This document shows, piece after piece, positions 31,725 to 40,682 of a stretch of 49,511 bases of DNA; the stretch's first letter is position 1, and the number at the start of each line of letters is the position of its first letter. The notes below the pieces were generated by a model. The model saw only the letters and a list, made by a program, of their open reading frames with translations, had not been told where the DNA came from and did not search any database. A program made the translations under genes and the position numbers. This DNA is from Kocuria dechangensis. Its GTDB lineage: Bacteria > Actinomycetota > Actinomycetes > Actinomycetales > Micrococcaceae. The stretch lies in NCBI RefSeq assembly GCF_014636775.1, contig NZ_BMEQ01000011.1, positions 1 through 49,511 on the forward strand. The letters run 5' to 3'.

Positions 31725-33045
31725 GGTGGTGGGTCTCCTCCTCGGAGTCCAGGGCGGCGGCGTCCACGGCGGTGGACCCGGGAGAGACCCAGTCGGGGTC
31801 CCGGTGGACCTCGAGCTGTCCCACCCGGTTGCGCCGACCCTCGAGGGTCACGGCTTCGAGGACGATGCCCTCGACGGTGGCGCAGGAGCCCACGATGGGG
31901 ACCCGGCCGATGCTCTTGGCCAGCAGGCCGCCGGCGGTGTCCACCTCGTCGTCCTCGAGGTCCACGCCGAACAGGTCGCCGAGGTCCTCGACGCCCAGCC
32001 GGGCGGAGACGCGGTAGCGGCCCTCGCCGAGCTCGGCGACCTCGGGCTTCTCGCGGTCGTACTCGTCGACGATCTCGCCGAGCAGCTCCTCGATGAGGTC
32101 CTCGAGGGTCACCAGGCCCGCGGTGCCGCCGTACTCGTCGACGACGACGGCCACGTGGATGGACTCGAGCTGCATCTCGCGCAGCAGCTCGTTGACCTTC
32201 TTCGACTCGGGCACGTAGCGCACGTCCCGGGCCAGCTGCGACAGCCCGTCCAGGCGCAGGCCGGGGCCCTCGCGGTGGACCCGCTCGGCGACGTCCTTCT
32301 GGTACAGGATCCCCAGGACGTCGTCGGAGCTCAAGCCGATGACGGGGATGCGGGAGTAACCGGAGCGGAAGAACAGGTTGAGGGCGTTGTCCACCGTGTC
32401 GTCGTCGTCGATGGTCACCATGTCGGTGCGCGGGACCATGACGGCGCGGACGGTGGTGTCGTTGAGGTCGAAGATGGAGTGCAACAGCTCGGCCTCGTCG
32501 CCCTCGATGAGCTCCTGGTCGGAGGAGCGGTCGACGAACTCGAGCAGCTCCTCCTCGGTGAGGAAGCCCGGGGTGGTGCGCCCGGGGTCCCGCGACACGG
32601 AGGAGCCCAGGCGCACGAGCAGCCCGGGCACGGGGCCCAGCACGGTGCGCAGCACGCGCACGAGACCGGCGGTGTGGCGCACGGTGCCCGCGGCGTTGCC
32701 GCGGCCCACCTGGCGGGGCGAGACGCCCGTGAGGACGAAGCCGACCGCGGCCATCACCACCGTGGCCACCAGGCCCGCCAGCCACACGTCCTCGAGGCCG
32801 TCGAACAGCGCGAGCGCCACGGCCACGGCGGAGGCCGTCTCGAACCAGACCCGCCAGAAGCGCAGGGCCTGGAGGTGGGCGGTGGGGGTGGCGAGGACCT
32901 TGGCAGCGGACGAGCGGGGGGCCTCGCGGGTGATGGCCTCGGCATCGGCGCGCGCGAGGTAGGTGAGGCCGGTCTCGGCGGCGCTGAGCACGAACGCCGT
33001 GCAGAGGAAGAGGATGGCCGCGACGACCAGGATGGCGGTGGTCAT
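31717..33045 (-). CDS. Hemolysin family/CNNM-type protein with CBS domains
   Basis: 442-residue membrane protein with an N-terminal DUF21 (CNNM transmembrane) domain of about four helices (residues 1-190), a pair of CBS domains (about 205-330, PRTDMVTIDDDDTV and DVRYVPESKKVNELLREMQ) and a C-terminal CorC/HlyC domain (about 345-430, RYRVSARLGVEDLGDLFG). Relatives such as CorC and MpfA take part in Mg2+ export; the hemolysin name is historical. Its place between ybeY and era is conserved in actinobacteria. A nine-base gap follows ybeY, and it overlaps era by 8 bases. Confidence 0.93.
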   Translation of the reverse strand: MTTAILVVAAILFLCTAFVLSAAETGLTYLARADAEAITREAPRSSAAKVLATPTAHLQALRFWRVWFETASAVAVALALFDGLEDVWLAGLVATVVMAAVGFVLTGVSPRQVGRGNAAGTVRHTAGLVRVLRTVLGPVPGLLVRLGSSVSRDPGRTTPGFLTEEELLEFVDRSSDQELIEGDEAELLHSIFDLNDTTVRAVMVPRTDMVTIDDDDTVDNALNLFFRSGYSRIPVIGLSSDDVLGILYQKDVAERVHREGPGLRLDGLSQLARDVRYVPESKKVNELLREMQLESIHVAVVVDEYGGTAGLVTLEDLIEELLGEIVDEYDREKPEVAELGEGRYRVSARLGVEDLGDLFGVDLEDDEVDTAGGLLAKSIGRVPIVGSCATVEGIVLEAVTLEGRRNRVGQLEVHRDPDWVSPGSTAVDAAALDSEEETHHHV

Positions 33046-33054
33046 GGACCTGCC

Positions 33055-33561
33055 CTACTCCATCGTCTCGACCGGGGCGGGCCGGCCGAGGAAGTCGGTG
33101 AGCAGGTCCCGCTGCAGGGCGAACATGACCTGCCGCTCCTCCGGCTCCACGTGGTCGTGGCCCAGCAGGTGGAGGATGCCGTGGGTGGTGAGCAGGCACA
33201 GCTCGTCGGCGACCGGGTGCCCGGCGGCCTCGGCCTGGCGGCGGGCCACCGGCGGGCACAGCACGATGTCCCCGAGCGTGCCCTCGGCGGGCGCGTCGGG
33301 CGTCCCGGGGCGCAGCTCGTCCATGGGGAAGGAGAGGACGTCGGTGGGGCCGGGCAGGTCCATCCACTCCACGTGCAGGCGCGTCATCTCCTCCTCGTCG
33401 ACCACGGCGATCGACAGCTCCGCGTCGGGGTGGACGTGCAGCCTCCCGAGGACGAACGCGGCGAGCCGCCCGAGCAGCTCGACGTCGACCGCCTCCCAGG
33501 CCTCGCGGTCCGCGGGCGGGACCTCGTCCGGGCCGAGCTGGACGTCGAACTCGACGGCCAT
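33055..33561 (-). CDS. ybeY: Endoribonuclease YbeY
   Basis: 168-residue metal-dependent RNase for rRNA processing and quality control. The zinc site HGILHLLGHDH (H127, H131, H137) is intact, preceded by the PTDVLSFPMDE motif. Length is normal. The ATG overlaps the phoH stop by one base (TGATG), so it is coupled to phoH. Confidence 0.96.
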   Translation of the reverse strand: MAVEFDVQLGPDEVPPADREAWEAVDVELLGRLAAFVLGRLHVHPDAELSIAVVDEEEMTRLHVEWMDLPGPTDVLSFPMDELRPGTPDAPAEGTLGDIVLCPPVARRQAEAAGHPVADELCLLTTHGILHLLGHDHVEPEERQVMFALQRDLLTDFLGRPAPVETME

Positions 33562-34649
33562 CAGGCCTCCTCCCCGCCCTCGGCGGCGGGCGCGCCGTCG
33601 GCGGCCTCGCGCCCGGTGCGGGCGGTCTCCTTGCGCCGGCGGCGCTCGTTGCGGTGCCGGTTGGTCGTGTCGAAGGCGTCGTAGGCGCTGACGATCCGGC
33701 TCACGAGCTCGTGGCGGACGACGTCCTCGGCGGTCATCTCGGTGAAGGACACGTCCTCCACACCGTGCAGGACGTGCTGGACCTGGCGCAGGCCGGAGGA
33801 GGTGCCCCCAGGGAGGTCGACCTGGGTGACGTCGCCGGTGATCACCATCTTCGAGCCGAAGCCCAGCCGCGTGAGGAACATCTTCATCTGCTCGGGGGTG
33901 GTGTTCTGCGCCTCGTCGAGGATGATGAACGCGTCGTTGAGGGTGCGCCCGCGCATGTAGGCGAGCGGGGCGACCTCGATGGTGCCGGCCTCCATGAGCC
34001 GCGGGATGGAGTCGGGGTCCATCATGTCGTGCAGGGCGTCGTAGAGGGGCCGCAGGTAGGGGTCGATCTTCTCGCTGAGCGTGCCGGGCAGGAAGCCGAG
34101 CCGCTCCCCCGCCTCGACGGCCGGGCGGGTGAGGATGATCCGGGTGACCTCCTTGGCCTGCAGCGCCTGGACGGCCTTGGCCATGGCCAGGTAGGTCTTG
34201 CCCGTGCCGGCGGGCCCGATGCCGAAGACCACCGTGTGGGCGTCGATCGCGTCGACGTACTCCTTCTGGTGGACGGTCTTGGGCCGGATCTTGCGGCCGC
34301 GGCTCGAGAGGATGTTCTGCGTGAGGGCGCCGCTGGGCCGGGCGGAGAGGTCCCGTCCGATGATCTCCAGCAGCTGGGCGATGACCTGCGGCGTGATCGA
34401 GGTCTCCCGCCCCGCGAGCACCTTCAGCTCCTCGAAGAGCGTCGCCACGATCTGCACGGGCCCGGACGGCCCCTCGATGCCCAGCTCGAGGCCGCGGGGA
34501 CTGGTGGCGAGGCCCGGGAAGGCGGTCTCGACCTGACGCAGGGTGTCGTCGCCGGAGCCCAGGCAGCGGACCATCGTCTCGCGGTCGGGAAAGGTGATGA
34601 CGGCTCGCGCCGTCAGGGGGTGCGTGGTGCCGGGCAACGTCTCAGTCAT
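33561..34649 (-). CDS. PhoH family ATPase
   Basis: 362-residue PhoH-type protein, a helicase-like nucleotide-binding protein usually found before ybeY. Walker A GPAGTGKT (145-152), the arginine-containing [17 protein letters not shown], Walker [10 protein letters not shown] and a late [14 protein letters not shown] are conserved. The ATG at 34649 (MTETLPGT) is the only start before the conserved region; the nearest Shine-Dalgarno-like GAGGAA is about 20 bases upstream, farther than usual. Upstream lies a six-unit 12-base tandem repeat. Function is probably RNA metabolism with YbeY. Confidence 0.94.
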   Translation of the reverse strand: MTETLPGTTHPLTARAVITFPDRETMVRCLGSGDDTLRQVETAFPGLATSPRGLELGIEGPSGPVQIVATLFEELKVLAGRETSITPQVIAQLLEIIGRDLSARPSGALTQNILSSRGRKIRPKTVHQKEYVDAIDAHTVVFGIGPAGTGKTYLAMAKAVQALQAKEVTRIILTRPAVEAGERLGFLPGTLSEKIDPYLRPLYDALHDMMDPDSIPRLMEAGTIEVAPLAYMRGRTLNDAFIILDEAQNTTPEQMKMFLTRLGFGSKMVITGDVTQVDLPGGTSSGLRQVQHVLHGVEDVSFTEMTAEDVVRHELVSRIVSAYDAFDTTNRHRNERRRRKETARTGREAADGAPAAEGGEEA

Positions 34650-35021
34650 GGGTGCGGCCGGGGCGGCCGTTTCCTCGCTCTCTCGGTGGTGGTCGATGTG
34701 GCGGTCGGCGTGGCGGTCGGCGTGGCGACCGGGACGACGACCGGGGTGGTGGTCCGGCTCGGGGATCGTGGTCCCTCCAGGGTACCGCGCGGTGCGCGGG
34801 CCGGAGCGCGGGGGCCCCACATTCCGATTCGGTATCGGTCCCTCCGCCCACCCCCTTCTGGTTGGGTACGCCCGGAACGGCTGTGCTGTGATGGTCGGGT
34901 CCTCCGGCCGGAGGACCGGCGCGGGCCTCCGGGTGCCCGTGCCGCGGTCCCCCGACCCGCCGCGCCGACCACCCCCTGGCGCCGGCCACCCGGCCCCGGA
35001 AAGACGAGGTGTCCCTCCCCC
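34650..35021. other. Divergent intergenic region, phoH and GerMN lipoprotein
   Basis: 372 bases between two divergent starts. Besides the 12-base repeat it contains mostly G/C-rich sequence with no convincing promoter hexamers. TACGCC and TATCGG occur near 34830-34870 but are not well placed. No gene seen. Confidence 0.4.
34688..34759. repeat. Six imperfect 12-base tandem units upstream of phoH
   Basis: Units of the form GGCGGTCGGCGT repeat six times at 34688, 34700, 34712, 34724, 34736 and 34748; units two and three are identical. The period is a multiple of three, and on the minus strand in the phoH frame it reads R-H-A-D repeats without an available start codon. Confidence 0.75.
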
Positions 35022-35948
35022 ATGCCCGCTCCCCCGGCCCGTCGTGCCCGCCGCCGCCTCGTACTCGCCGGGGGGTGCGCCCTGCTGCTCGCCTGCTGCG
35101 GGACGGGCGGGGGGCCCGCGCTCGACGGGGCCGTCACCGCCTCCGGCGCGGCGCCCGCACCCGCCACGGCGCCCGCCCCTGCTACGGCAATGGGCACGTT
35201 CGGCGGCTCCGTGACCACCGAGAAGCTGCCGGTCTACTGGGTGGGCGCCGCCGACGGGGGGCAGCGGCTGTTCCGCGAGTTCCGGGACGCGCCGCGCGGC
35301 ACGGGGATCGCCGACCCCATCGGGGCGGCCGCGGCGCTGATGACGGCCGGGGCGCCGCAGGACCCGGACTACCGGACGCTGTGGGCGCCCGTCGACCGGG
35401 TCGGCAGCGCCACCTCCCCCGACGGGACGATCACCGTCGACATGCCCGCCCACGCCTTCCGCGCGGACCTCACCGACGAGGACGCCCGCCTGGCCGTGCA
35501 GCAGCTCGTGCACACGGTGACGGCCGCCGCCACGCTCGCCGGGCTCCTGCCGGAGCGCTCCGAGCCCGAGGTCGTGGTCCTGGTGGACGGCGAGCCCGGC
35601 CGGGAGGTCTTCGGCTCCATGCGGCTGGACGACCCGGTCCGGCCGGCCGAGGAGCTCGAGGCGCCGATCTGGGTGGTCGACCCGCAGCAGGGCGCCCTGA
35701 CCGCCGGCACCGTCACGATCTCCGGGCGCGTGCTCGAGGGGGTCCGGGGCTGCCGCTGGACCGTGACGGAGACGGGCGGGGACGACGCCGAGATCTCCTC
35801 CGGGGAGCTGGACACCGAGGGCACGGGCCGGGAGTTCCGCGCCGAGGTCGTGCTGGAGCCCGGCGAGTACGTGGTGACCGTGATCGGCCGCGACGCCGAG
35901 GGCCGGCAGGTGCTCGACGACAAGGACGTGGTCGTCAGCGCCCCGTGA
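35022..35948 (+). CDS. GerMN/Gmad2-domain lipoprotein
   Basis: 308-residue predicted secreted lipoprotein. The signal region is RRARRRLVLAGGCALLLACC, with a lipobox ending LLAC and a following cysteine. The sporulation/germination GerMN-type domain spans about residues 68-200 (KLPVYWVG and LPERSEPEVVVLVDGEPGREVFG) and an immunoglobulin-like Gmad2 domain about 210-308 (IWVVDPQQGALTAGTVTISG... YVVTVIGRDAEG). The function is unknown in non-sporulating actinobacteria. ATG 35022 has GAGGTG about 10 bases upstream. It is the only plus-strand gene within the hrcA-to-leuA minus-strand block and converges with rsmE. Confidence 0.85.
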   Translation: MPAPPARRARRRLVLAGGCALLLACCGTGGGPALDGAVTASGAAPAPATAPAPATAMGTFGGSVTTEKLPVYWVGAADGGQRLFREFRDAPRGTGIADPIGAAAALMTAGAPQDPDYRTLWAPVDRVGSATSPDGTITVDMPAHAFRADLTDEDARLAVQQLVHTVTAAATLAGLLPERSEPEVVVLVDGEPGREVFGSMRLDDPVRPAEELEAPIWVVDPQQGALTAGTVTISGRVLEGVRGCRWTVTETGGDDAEISSGELDTEGTGREFRAEVVLEPGEYVVTVIGRDAEGRQVLDDKDVVVSAP

Positions 35949-35976
35949 GGCTCCCCGGGGCCGGCGGCCCGCCGGG

Positions 35977-36004
35977 CTCAGCGCTCCGGGCTCAGCGCTC
36001 CGGG
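35977..36004. repeat. 14-base tandem duplication at the end of rsmE
   Basis: CTCAGCGCTCCGGG occurs twice in a row (35977-35990 and 35991-36004). The second copy contains the rsmE stop codon, so the first copy duplicates the gene end just outside it. Confidence 0.85.
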
Positions 36005-36783
36005 GCCGACCAGCGGCCGAGCCCCGCGCTGAGCACCGCCAGGGCCGCGGGCCCGGCGGTGGAGCTGCGCAGCACCTCCGGCCCCAGCCGCACGGCCCGC
36101 GCGCCGGCGGCGGCGAGCCGGTCGAGCTCGGACGGGGCGATGCCGCCCTCCGGCCCCACGACCAGGACGATCCGCTCCGCGTCCGCCCACCGGGCGTCGA
36201 GGACGGGGGCGGTCCGGTCGGCCGGGCCGGCGAGGGGCTCGACGGCGTCCTCGTGCAGGACGAGGCCGGCGGTGCCCGGCTCGCGCAGCAGCTCCGCCAG
36301 CCCGTCGGTGGTGCACAGGGCCCGGACGCTGGGCCAGGCCGCCCGGCGGGACTGCTTGGCGGCCGCCGCGACGGTGTGCACCCACTTCTCGTGGCTCTTG
36401 GCCGCGCGCTCCTTCTTCCAGCGCACGATGGAGCGGTCGGCCTGCCAGGGCACGACCTCGTCGACGCCCAGCTCGGTCGCGGTCTCGACGGCCAGGAGGT
36501 CCCGGTCGCCCTTGGCGAGGGCCTGGACGAGCACGAGCAGCGGGCGGCGCTCCGGCTCGGTGCGGACGGCGCCCACCCGCACGGTCATGGTGTCCTTCTC
36601 CCCCGCGACCAGCTCGCCGGTCGCGCGGGTGCCGGCGCCGTCGACGAGCTCGAGCGGCTCGCCGGGGGCCAGCCGCCGCACGGTCACGGCGTGGCGGGCC
36701 TCGGGGCCGGTCACGGTCGTCTCGGCCCCCGGGGCGAGACCGGCGAGGAGGTCGGGGGCGACCTTGAAGACCGGGAGGCTCAC
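35992..36783 (-). CDS. rsmE: 16S rRNA (uracil(1498)-N3)-methyltransferase
   Basis: 263-residue SPOUT-class methyltransferase that modifies U1498 of 16S rRNA. The PUA-like N-terminal part (about 1-75) has [26 protein letters not shown]; the knotted catalytic domain shows [39 protein letters not shown] and [18 protein letters not shown], the S-adenosylmethionine loop. GTG start at 36783 overlaps the dnaJ stop by 4 bases (GTGA), indicating coupling in hrcA-dnaJ-rsmE. Confidence 0.95.
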   Translation of the reverse strand: MSLPVFKVAPDLLAGLAPGAETTVTGPEARHAVTVRRLAPGEPLELVDGAGTRATGELVAGEKDTMTVRVGAVRTEPERRPLLVLVQALAKGDRDLLAVETATELGVDEVVPWQADRSIVRWKKERAAKSHEKWVHTVAAAAKQSRRAAWPSVRALCTTDGLAELLREPGTAGLVLHEDAVEPLAGPADRTAPVLDARWADAERIVLVVGPEGGIAPSELDRLAAAGARAVRLGPEVLRSSTAGPAALAVLSAGLGRWSAPER

Positions 36784-37931
36784 AGGTCGGAGAACCGGTC
36801 CCGGAGCCGGGAGAAGAACCCGCCGGAGCCGGCCGGGGAGTTCAGGGTGGTGCCGGTGGACTGCTCCTCGCCGCGCAGCCGGGCCAGCTGCTCGAGCAGC
36901 TCGCGCTGCTCGTCGTCGAGCCCGGAGGGGGTCTCCACCTCGAGGTGGACGAAGAGCTCGCCGCGGCCGCCGCCCCGCAGGCGGGTCGCGCCCAGCTCGT
37001 GCAGGGTCACGGTGTGGCCGGTCTGCGTGCCGGGCGGCACGGGGACCTCGCGCTCGCCGTCGAAGGTCTCGAGGGTCACGGTGGTGCCCAGCGCGGCGGA
37101 GGTCATGGGCACGCGCACGCGGGCGTGCAGGTCATCGCCCTGGCGCTCGAACGTGGGGTCAGGGTCGACCTTGAGCTCGACGTAGAGGTCGCCGTTGGGG
37201 CCGCCCGCGGTGCCGGCCTCGCCCTGCCCGGAGAGGCGGATGCGGTTGCCCGTGGAGACGCCGGCGGGGATCTTCACCGTGAGGGGGCGGCGGTCGCGGA
37301 CGCGGCCCTCGCCGTAGCACTCGTGGCACGGGTGCTTGATGACGGTGCCGAAGCCCTGGCAGGTGGCGCACGGGGCCGCGGTGACGACGGTCCCGAGGAT
37401 GGACTGGACCTGGCGCTGGACCTGGCCGGAGCCGTGGCAGACGTCGCACGTCTCGGGCTGGGTGCCCTCCTGGCAGCAGGACCCGTTGCAGGTGGGGCAG
37501 ACCACGGCGGTGTCCACGGTGATCTTCTTCTCGGTGCCGAAGACGGCGTCCTGCAGGGAGACGCGCACGTTGATCAGCGCGTCCTGGCCCTGGCGGGTGC
37601 GCGAGGCGGGACCGCGGCGGCCGGAGCCGGCGCCCCCGGCGCCCTGGAAGAAGGTGTCGAAGATGTCGGCGAAGCCGAAGCCGGTGCCGGGGAAGCCGCC
37701 GCCGAAGCCGGTGTCCGTGCCGTTCTCGTTGCCGGTGGCGTCGTAGACGCGGCGCTTGTCCGGGTCGGAGAGGACGTCGTGGGCGTGGGAGACGCGCTTG
37801 AACTCCTCGTCGGCGCCCGGGTCGGGGTTGACGTCCGGGTGGAGCCTGCGGGCCTTCTTGCGGTAGGCCTTCTTGATCTCTTCCTGGCTGGCGTCCCGGG
37901 ACACGCCCAGGGTCTCGTAGTGATCGCTCAC
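36780..37931 (-). CDS. dnaJ: Chaperone DnaJ (DnaJ2 type)
   Basis: 383-residue Hsp40 co-chaperone of DnaK. J domain at 1-70 with the HPD tripeptide ([14 protein letters not shown]), a G/F region (about 70-105), a zinc domain and C-terminal substrate-binding domains. The first zinc motif reads CPTCNGSC, so Gly is replaced by Cys, followed by [16 protein letters not shown] and CHECYGEG; this variant is usual in the second actinobacterial DnaJ located behind hrcA. The gap to hrcA is 63 bases and the overlap with rsmE 4 bases. Expression should follow HrcA/CIRCE control of the operon. Confidence 0.95.
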   Translation of the reverse strand: MSDHYETLGVSRDASQEEIKKAYRKKARRLHPDVNPDPGADEEFKRVSHAHDVLSDPDKRRVYDATGNENGTDTGFGGGFPGTGFGFADIFDTFFQGAGGAGSGRRGPASRTRQGQDALINVRVSLQDAVFGTEKKITVDTAVVCPTCNGSCCQEGTQPETCDVCHGSGQVQRQVQSILGTVVTAAPCATCQGFGTVIKHPCHECYGEGRVRDRRPLTVKIPAGVSTGNRIRLSGQGEAGTAGGPNGDLYVELKVDPDPTFERQGDDLHARVRVPMTSAALGTTVTLETFDGEREVPVPPGTQTGHTVTLHELGATRLRGGGRGELFVHLEVETPSGLDDEQRELLEQLARLRGEEQSTGTTLNSPAGSGGFFSRLRDRFSDL

Positions 37932-37994
37932 CGTGGTCCGTTCTGTCGAGAGTTCTGCGGGAGGTGTTGCGGGGGAACCGTGGCTCCCCGGGGG

Positions 37995-39008
37995 TCAGCC
38001 CCCGAGGATACGGGAGAGGTAGCGGGCGACCGCGCGCACGGCGGCCATCGTGGAGGGGTAGTCCATGCGCATGGGGCCCACCACGCCCACCTTGGACTGG
38101 GACTCCGGGCCGTAGCCGGTGGCCACGACCGCCGCCTCGGACAGGGGCCCGGCGGAGTTCTCCGCGCCGATCCGGACGGCGACGCCGCGGGCGTCCTGCT
38201 CCATCTCGGAGAGCAGCCGGAGCATGACCACCTGCTCCTCGAGGGCCTCGAGCACGGGTCCGATGCTGAGGTGGAAGTCCCCGGTGGCCCGGGCGAGGTT
38301 GGCGGTGCCGGCCATGACCATCCGGTGCTCCGTGCCGCCGGCGGCCAGGGCCGCGACCGTCTCGGCGACGGCGGCGGCGGCGGGCCGCGACGGCGGCGCC
38401 ATGCCGGCGACCATGACGGTCAGGGCGTCGGGCACGTCGGTCAGGGAGCGGCCCACGACGGCGGCGAGCACGCGGGCGCGCAGCTCCATGAGCCCGGCCT
38501 CGTCGAGGGGTCCGCGCAGGACGGCGACCCGCTGGGCGACCCGCCCGTTGGTGGGGATGAGCACGACGAGGACGCGGCCCTCGCCGAGGTCCACGACCTC
38601 CACGTGCCGGACGGTGACCCCGGAGGCCTGGGGGTACTGCACGACCGCGACCTGGTGCGTGAGCTGGGCCAGCAGCCGGACGGTGCGCTCCATGACGTCG
38701 TCGAGGTCGGCGGCCTCGTCGAGCAGGCTCTGGATGGCGCGCCGCTCGGGCCCGGACAGGGGCTTCACGGCGGCGATCTGGTCCACGAAGGTGCGGTAGC
38801 CCTTGTCGGTGGGGATCCGCCCGGAGCTGGTGTGGGGGGCGGTGATCAGCCCCTCCTCCTCGAGCACGGCCATGTCGTTGCGGACGGTGGCCGGGGAGAC
38901 GCCGAGGCTGTGCCGCTCCACGAGGGCCTTGGAGCCCACGGGCTCCTGGAAGTGCACGTAGTCCTCCACGATGGCCTGCAGGATCTGCAGTCGTCTCGGA
39001 TGGTTCAC
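37995..39008 (-). CDS. hrcA: Heat-inducible transcriptional repressor HrcA
   Basis: 337-residue repressor that binds CIRCE operators and is released on heat shock. The winged-helix N-terminus shows RRLQILQAIVEDYVHFQEPVGSKALVERHSLGVSPATVRNDMAVLEEEGLI followed by HTSSGRIPTDKGYR, and the ligand-sensing C-terminal domain follows. Start GTG at 39008 (VNHPRRL) has GGGGGAGGAG just upstream. A CIRCE element lies in its own leader, so it represses its operon hrcA-dnaJ-rsmE. Confidence 0.96.
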   Translation of the reverse strand: MNHPRRLQILQAIVEDYVHFQEPVGSKALVERHSLGVSPATVRNDMAVLEEEGLITAPHTSSGRIPTDKGYRTFVDQIAAVKPLSGPERRAIQSLLDEAADLDDVMERTVRLLAQLTHQVAVVQYPQASGVTVRHVEVVDLGEGRVLVVLIPTNGRVAQRVAVLRGPLDEAGLMELRARVLAAVVGRSLTDVPDALTVMVAGMAPPSRPAAAAVAETVAALAAGGTEHRMVMAGTANLARATGDFHLSIGPVLEALEEQVVMLRLLSEMEQDARGVAVRIGAENSAGPLSEAAVVATGYGPESQSKVGVVGPMRMDYPSTMAAVRAVARYLSRILGG

Positions 39009-39046
39009 GTCGCTCCTCCCCCTCGGGTCGTGGCTGCCCCGGGCGT

Positions 39047-39073
39047 CTGGCACTCGGGGACGGACAGTGCTAG
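39047..39073 (-). promoter_or_regulatory. CIRCE operator of the hrcA operon
   Basis: On the minus strand CTAGCACTG-N9-GAGTGCCAG, compared with the consensus TTAGCACTC-N9-GAGTGCTAA. Spacer length is exact. It lies 38 bases before the hrcA start and just downstream of the -10 box, covering the start of the transcript. Confidence 0.88.
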
Positions 39074-39082
39074 CACCGGTCC

Positions 39083-39088
39083 AGTGTA
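39083..39088 (-). promoter_or_regulatory. -10 box of hrcA
   Basis: TACACT on the minus strand, nine bases upstream of the CIRCE element. Confidence 0.5.
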
Positions 39089-39182
39089 GCCCCGTGCCGC
39101 CGGTCGTGCGTCCGGGGGCGTTTGGTACGCTTCCGGCTGGTCCGCGCCGCCCGTGCGGGACCGCGCACGGGAGGACACGAGC

Positions 39183-40046
39183 ATGAGCGACTACGGCTGG
39201 GGGCCGCGCAGCCTCGACGACGACGCCCTGGCCCGCCGCCGGCCGGCGTCCGCGGAGGTGCCGGTCGCGCCGGGGCTGCTCCTGGAGGACGTCACGACCG
39301 GGTGGGTGGGCGCCGTCGTGTCCCTGGAGACCATCGGCGGGATGCGGGTCATGGGCCTGGAGGACCGCCGGGGACGGGTCAAGGCGTTCCCGCTGGGCCC
39401 CGGCTTCCTCCTCGAGGGCGCGCCCGTGACCGTCGTCGAGCCGCGGCGGGCCCCGGTGGCCCGGAAGGCCGCGCGCACCCGCTCCGGGTCCGTGGCGGTG
39501 GAGGGGCTGCGCGCCGCCACCGCCAAGGCCTCCCGCGTCTGGGTGGAGGGCTACCACGACGCCGAGCTCGTGGCGAAGGTGTGGGGCCACGACCTCGCGG
39601 TCGAGGGCATCGTCGTGGAGCCGCTGCACGGCGTGGACGACCTGCCGGGCGCGGTGAAGGAGTTCGGTCCCGGCCCGGGGCGCCGGCTGGGGATCCTCGT
39701 GGACCACCTGGTGCCGGGCTCCAAGGAGTCCCGGATCGCCGAGCAGACCATGCGCCTGCCGGGCGCCGCGGGCAACGTCCTGGTGCTGGGCCACCCGTAC
39801 GTAGACATCTGGCAGGCCGTCAGGCCGCGCGCCCTGGGGATCGACGCGTGGCCCGTGGTCCCGCGCGGCACCGACTGGAAGACGGGGATCGCGTCCGCCC
39901 TCGGCTGGCCCCACCGCAGCCCGGGCGACCTCGGCCGCGCCTGGCAGCACATCCTCTCCCGGGTGGACAGCTACGCCGACCTCGAGCCCGCCCTCCTGGG
40001 CCGCGTCGAGGAGCTCATCGACTTCCTCACCGCCCCCGGCGCCTGA
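39183..40046 (+). CDS. DUF3097 family protein
   Basis: 287-residue cytoplasmic protein conserved across actinobacteria, function unknown. Recognised by the start MSDYGWGPRSLDDDA, the central KASRVWVEGYHDAELVAKVWG, GVDDLP...FGPGPGRRLGILVDHLVPGSKESRIA and PYVDIWQAVRP, which together resemble a Toprim-like nucleic-acid domain (inference). The start ATG has GGGAGGAC 8 bases upstream; TACGCT at 39126-39131 may be the -10 box. It is divergent from hrcA. Confidence 0.88.
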   Translation: MSDYGWGPRSLDDDALARRRPASAEVPVAPGLLLEDVTTGWVGAVVSLETIGGMRVMGLEDRRGRVKAFPLGPGFLLEGAPVTVVEPRRAPVARKAARTRSGSVAVEGLRAATAKASRVWVEGYHDAELVAKVWGHDLAVEGIVVEPLHGVDDLPGAVKEFGPGPGRRLGILVDHLVPGSKESRIAEQTMRLPGAAGNVLVLGHPYVDIWQAVRPRALGIDAWPVVPRGTDWKTGIASALGWPHRSPGDLGRAWQHILSRVDSYADLEPALLGRVEELIDFLTAPGA

Positions 40047-40143
40047 GCGCCCCGGGGGCCGGCAGGGGCACCGGCTGCCGCGCATGACGTCACACTGCCG
40101 CCCGCCCCCGCCCCCGGCACCGGTCGCGCGGGGCCCGCACCCG

Positions 40144-40149
40144 TAGAAT
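40144..40149 (+). promoter_or_regulatory. -10 box of the DUF4870 gene
   Basis: TAGAAT; the transcript would carry a leader of about 50 bases with a GGAGG ribosome binding site at 40197-40201, in contrast to the leaderless genes. Confidence 0.45.
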
Positions 40150-40207
40150 GGGCGCACACCATTCCACCGACCCCGCCCCCGCGCGGTCAGAGCCCGGAGG
40201 ACACCCG

Positions 40208-40654
40208 TTGCCCGTCCAGACCGACCCCCGCTCCAGCCATGACCACGCCGAGACCCCGTTCGAGGGTCTCTCGCCGGTCGCCCAGCCGCTGACCGTCGCC
40301 GAGGACCACCAGTGGGCCACGCTCGCGCACTTCGGGGGCGTGGTGGGCTTCCTCCCCTCGTTCCTCATCCACCGGGTCTTCCGCGGCCGCGGCCGGTTCA
40401 CGGAGCAGGAGTCGCACGAGGCGATGAACTTCACGCTGCTGCCGTCGCTCGTGGTGCTGATCGGCGTGCTGCTCGCGCCCGTGCCGTTCGTCGGCTGGGT
40501 CTTCGCGCTCGCCGCCGCGGCCGCGTGGCTGCTGCTGGCGATCGGCTCGCTCAACGGCGGGATCCACGTCAACCGCGGCGAGCCGCACGTCTACCGCCTC
40601 AACACCCGGCTCTACGACCGGCTGGCCGAGCGGTGGCAGCAGCGCCGCGGCTGA
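40208..40654 (+). CDS. DUF4870 domain-containing membrane protein
   Basis: 148 residues. After a polar N-terminus it has HFGGVVGFLPSFLIHRVFR, a short amphipathic or membrane segment, FTEQESHEAMNFTL, then two helices (about 75-95 and 97-117) and a cytoplasmic tail ending WQQRRG. This is the DUF4870 pattern (TIM-like small membrane proteins of unknown role). The start TTG at 40208 is chosen because GGAGG lies 6 bases upstream; an ATG at 40148 overlaps the -10 box and is unlikely. Confidence 0.82.
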   Translation: MPVQTDPRSSHDHAETPFEGLSPVAQPLTVAEDHQWATLAHFGGVVGFLPSFLIHRVFRGRGRFTEQESHEAMNFTLLPSLVVLIGVLLAPVPFVGWVFALAAAAAWLLLAIGSLNGGIHVNRGEPHVYRLNTRLYDRLAERWQQRRG

Positions 40655-40655
40655 C

Positions 40656-40676
40656 CCGCCCGGGCGCGGCGGGCGG
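40656..40676. terminator. Short hairpin between DUF4870 gene and hemW
   Basis: CCGCCCG pairs with CGGGCGG around a seven-base loop, between two convergent stops. Confidence 0.5.
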
Positions 40677-40682
40677 CCCCGC

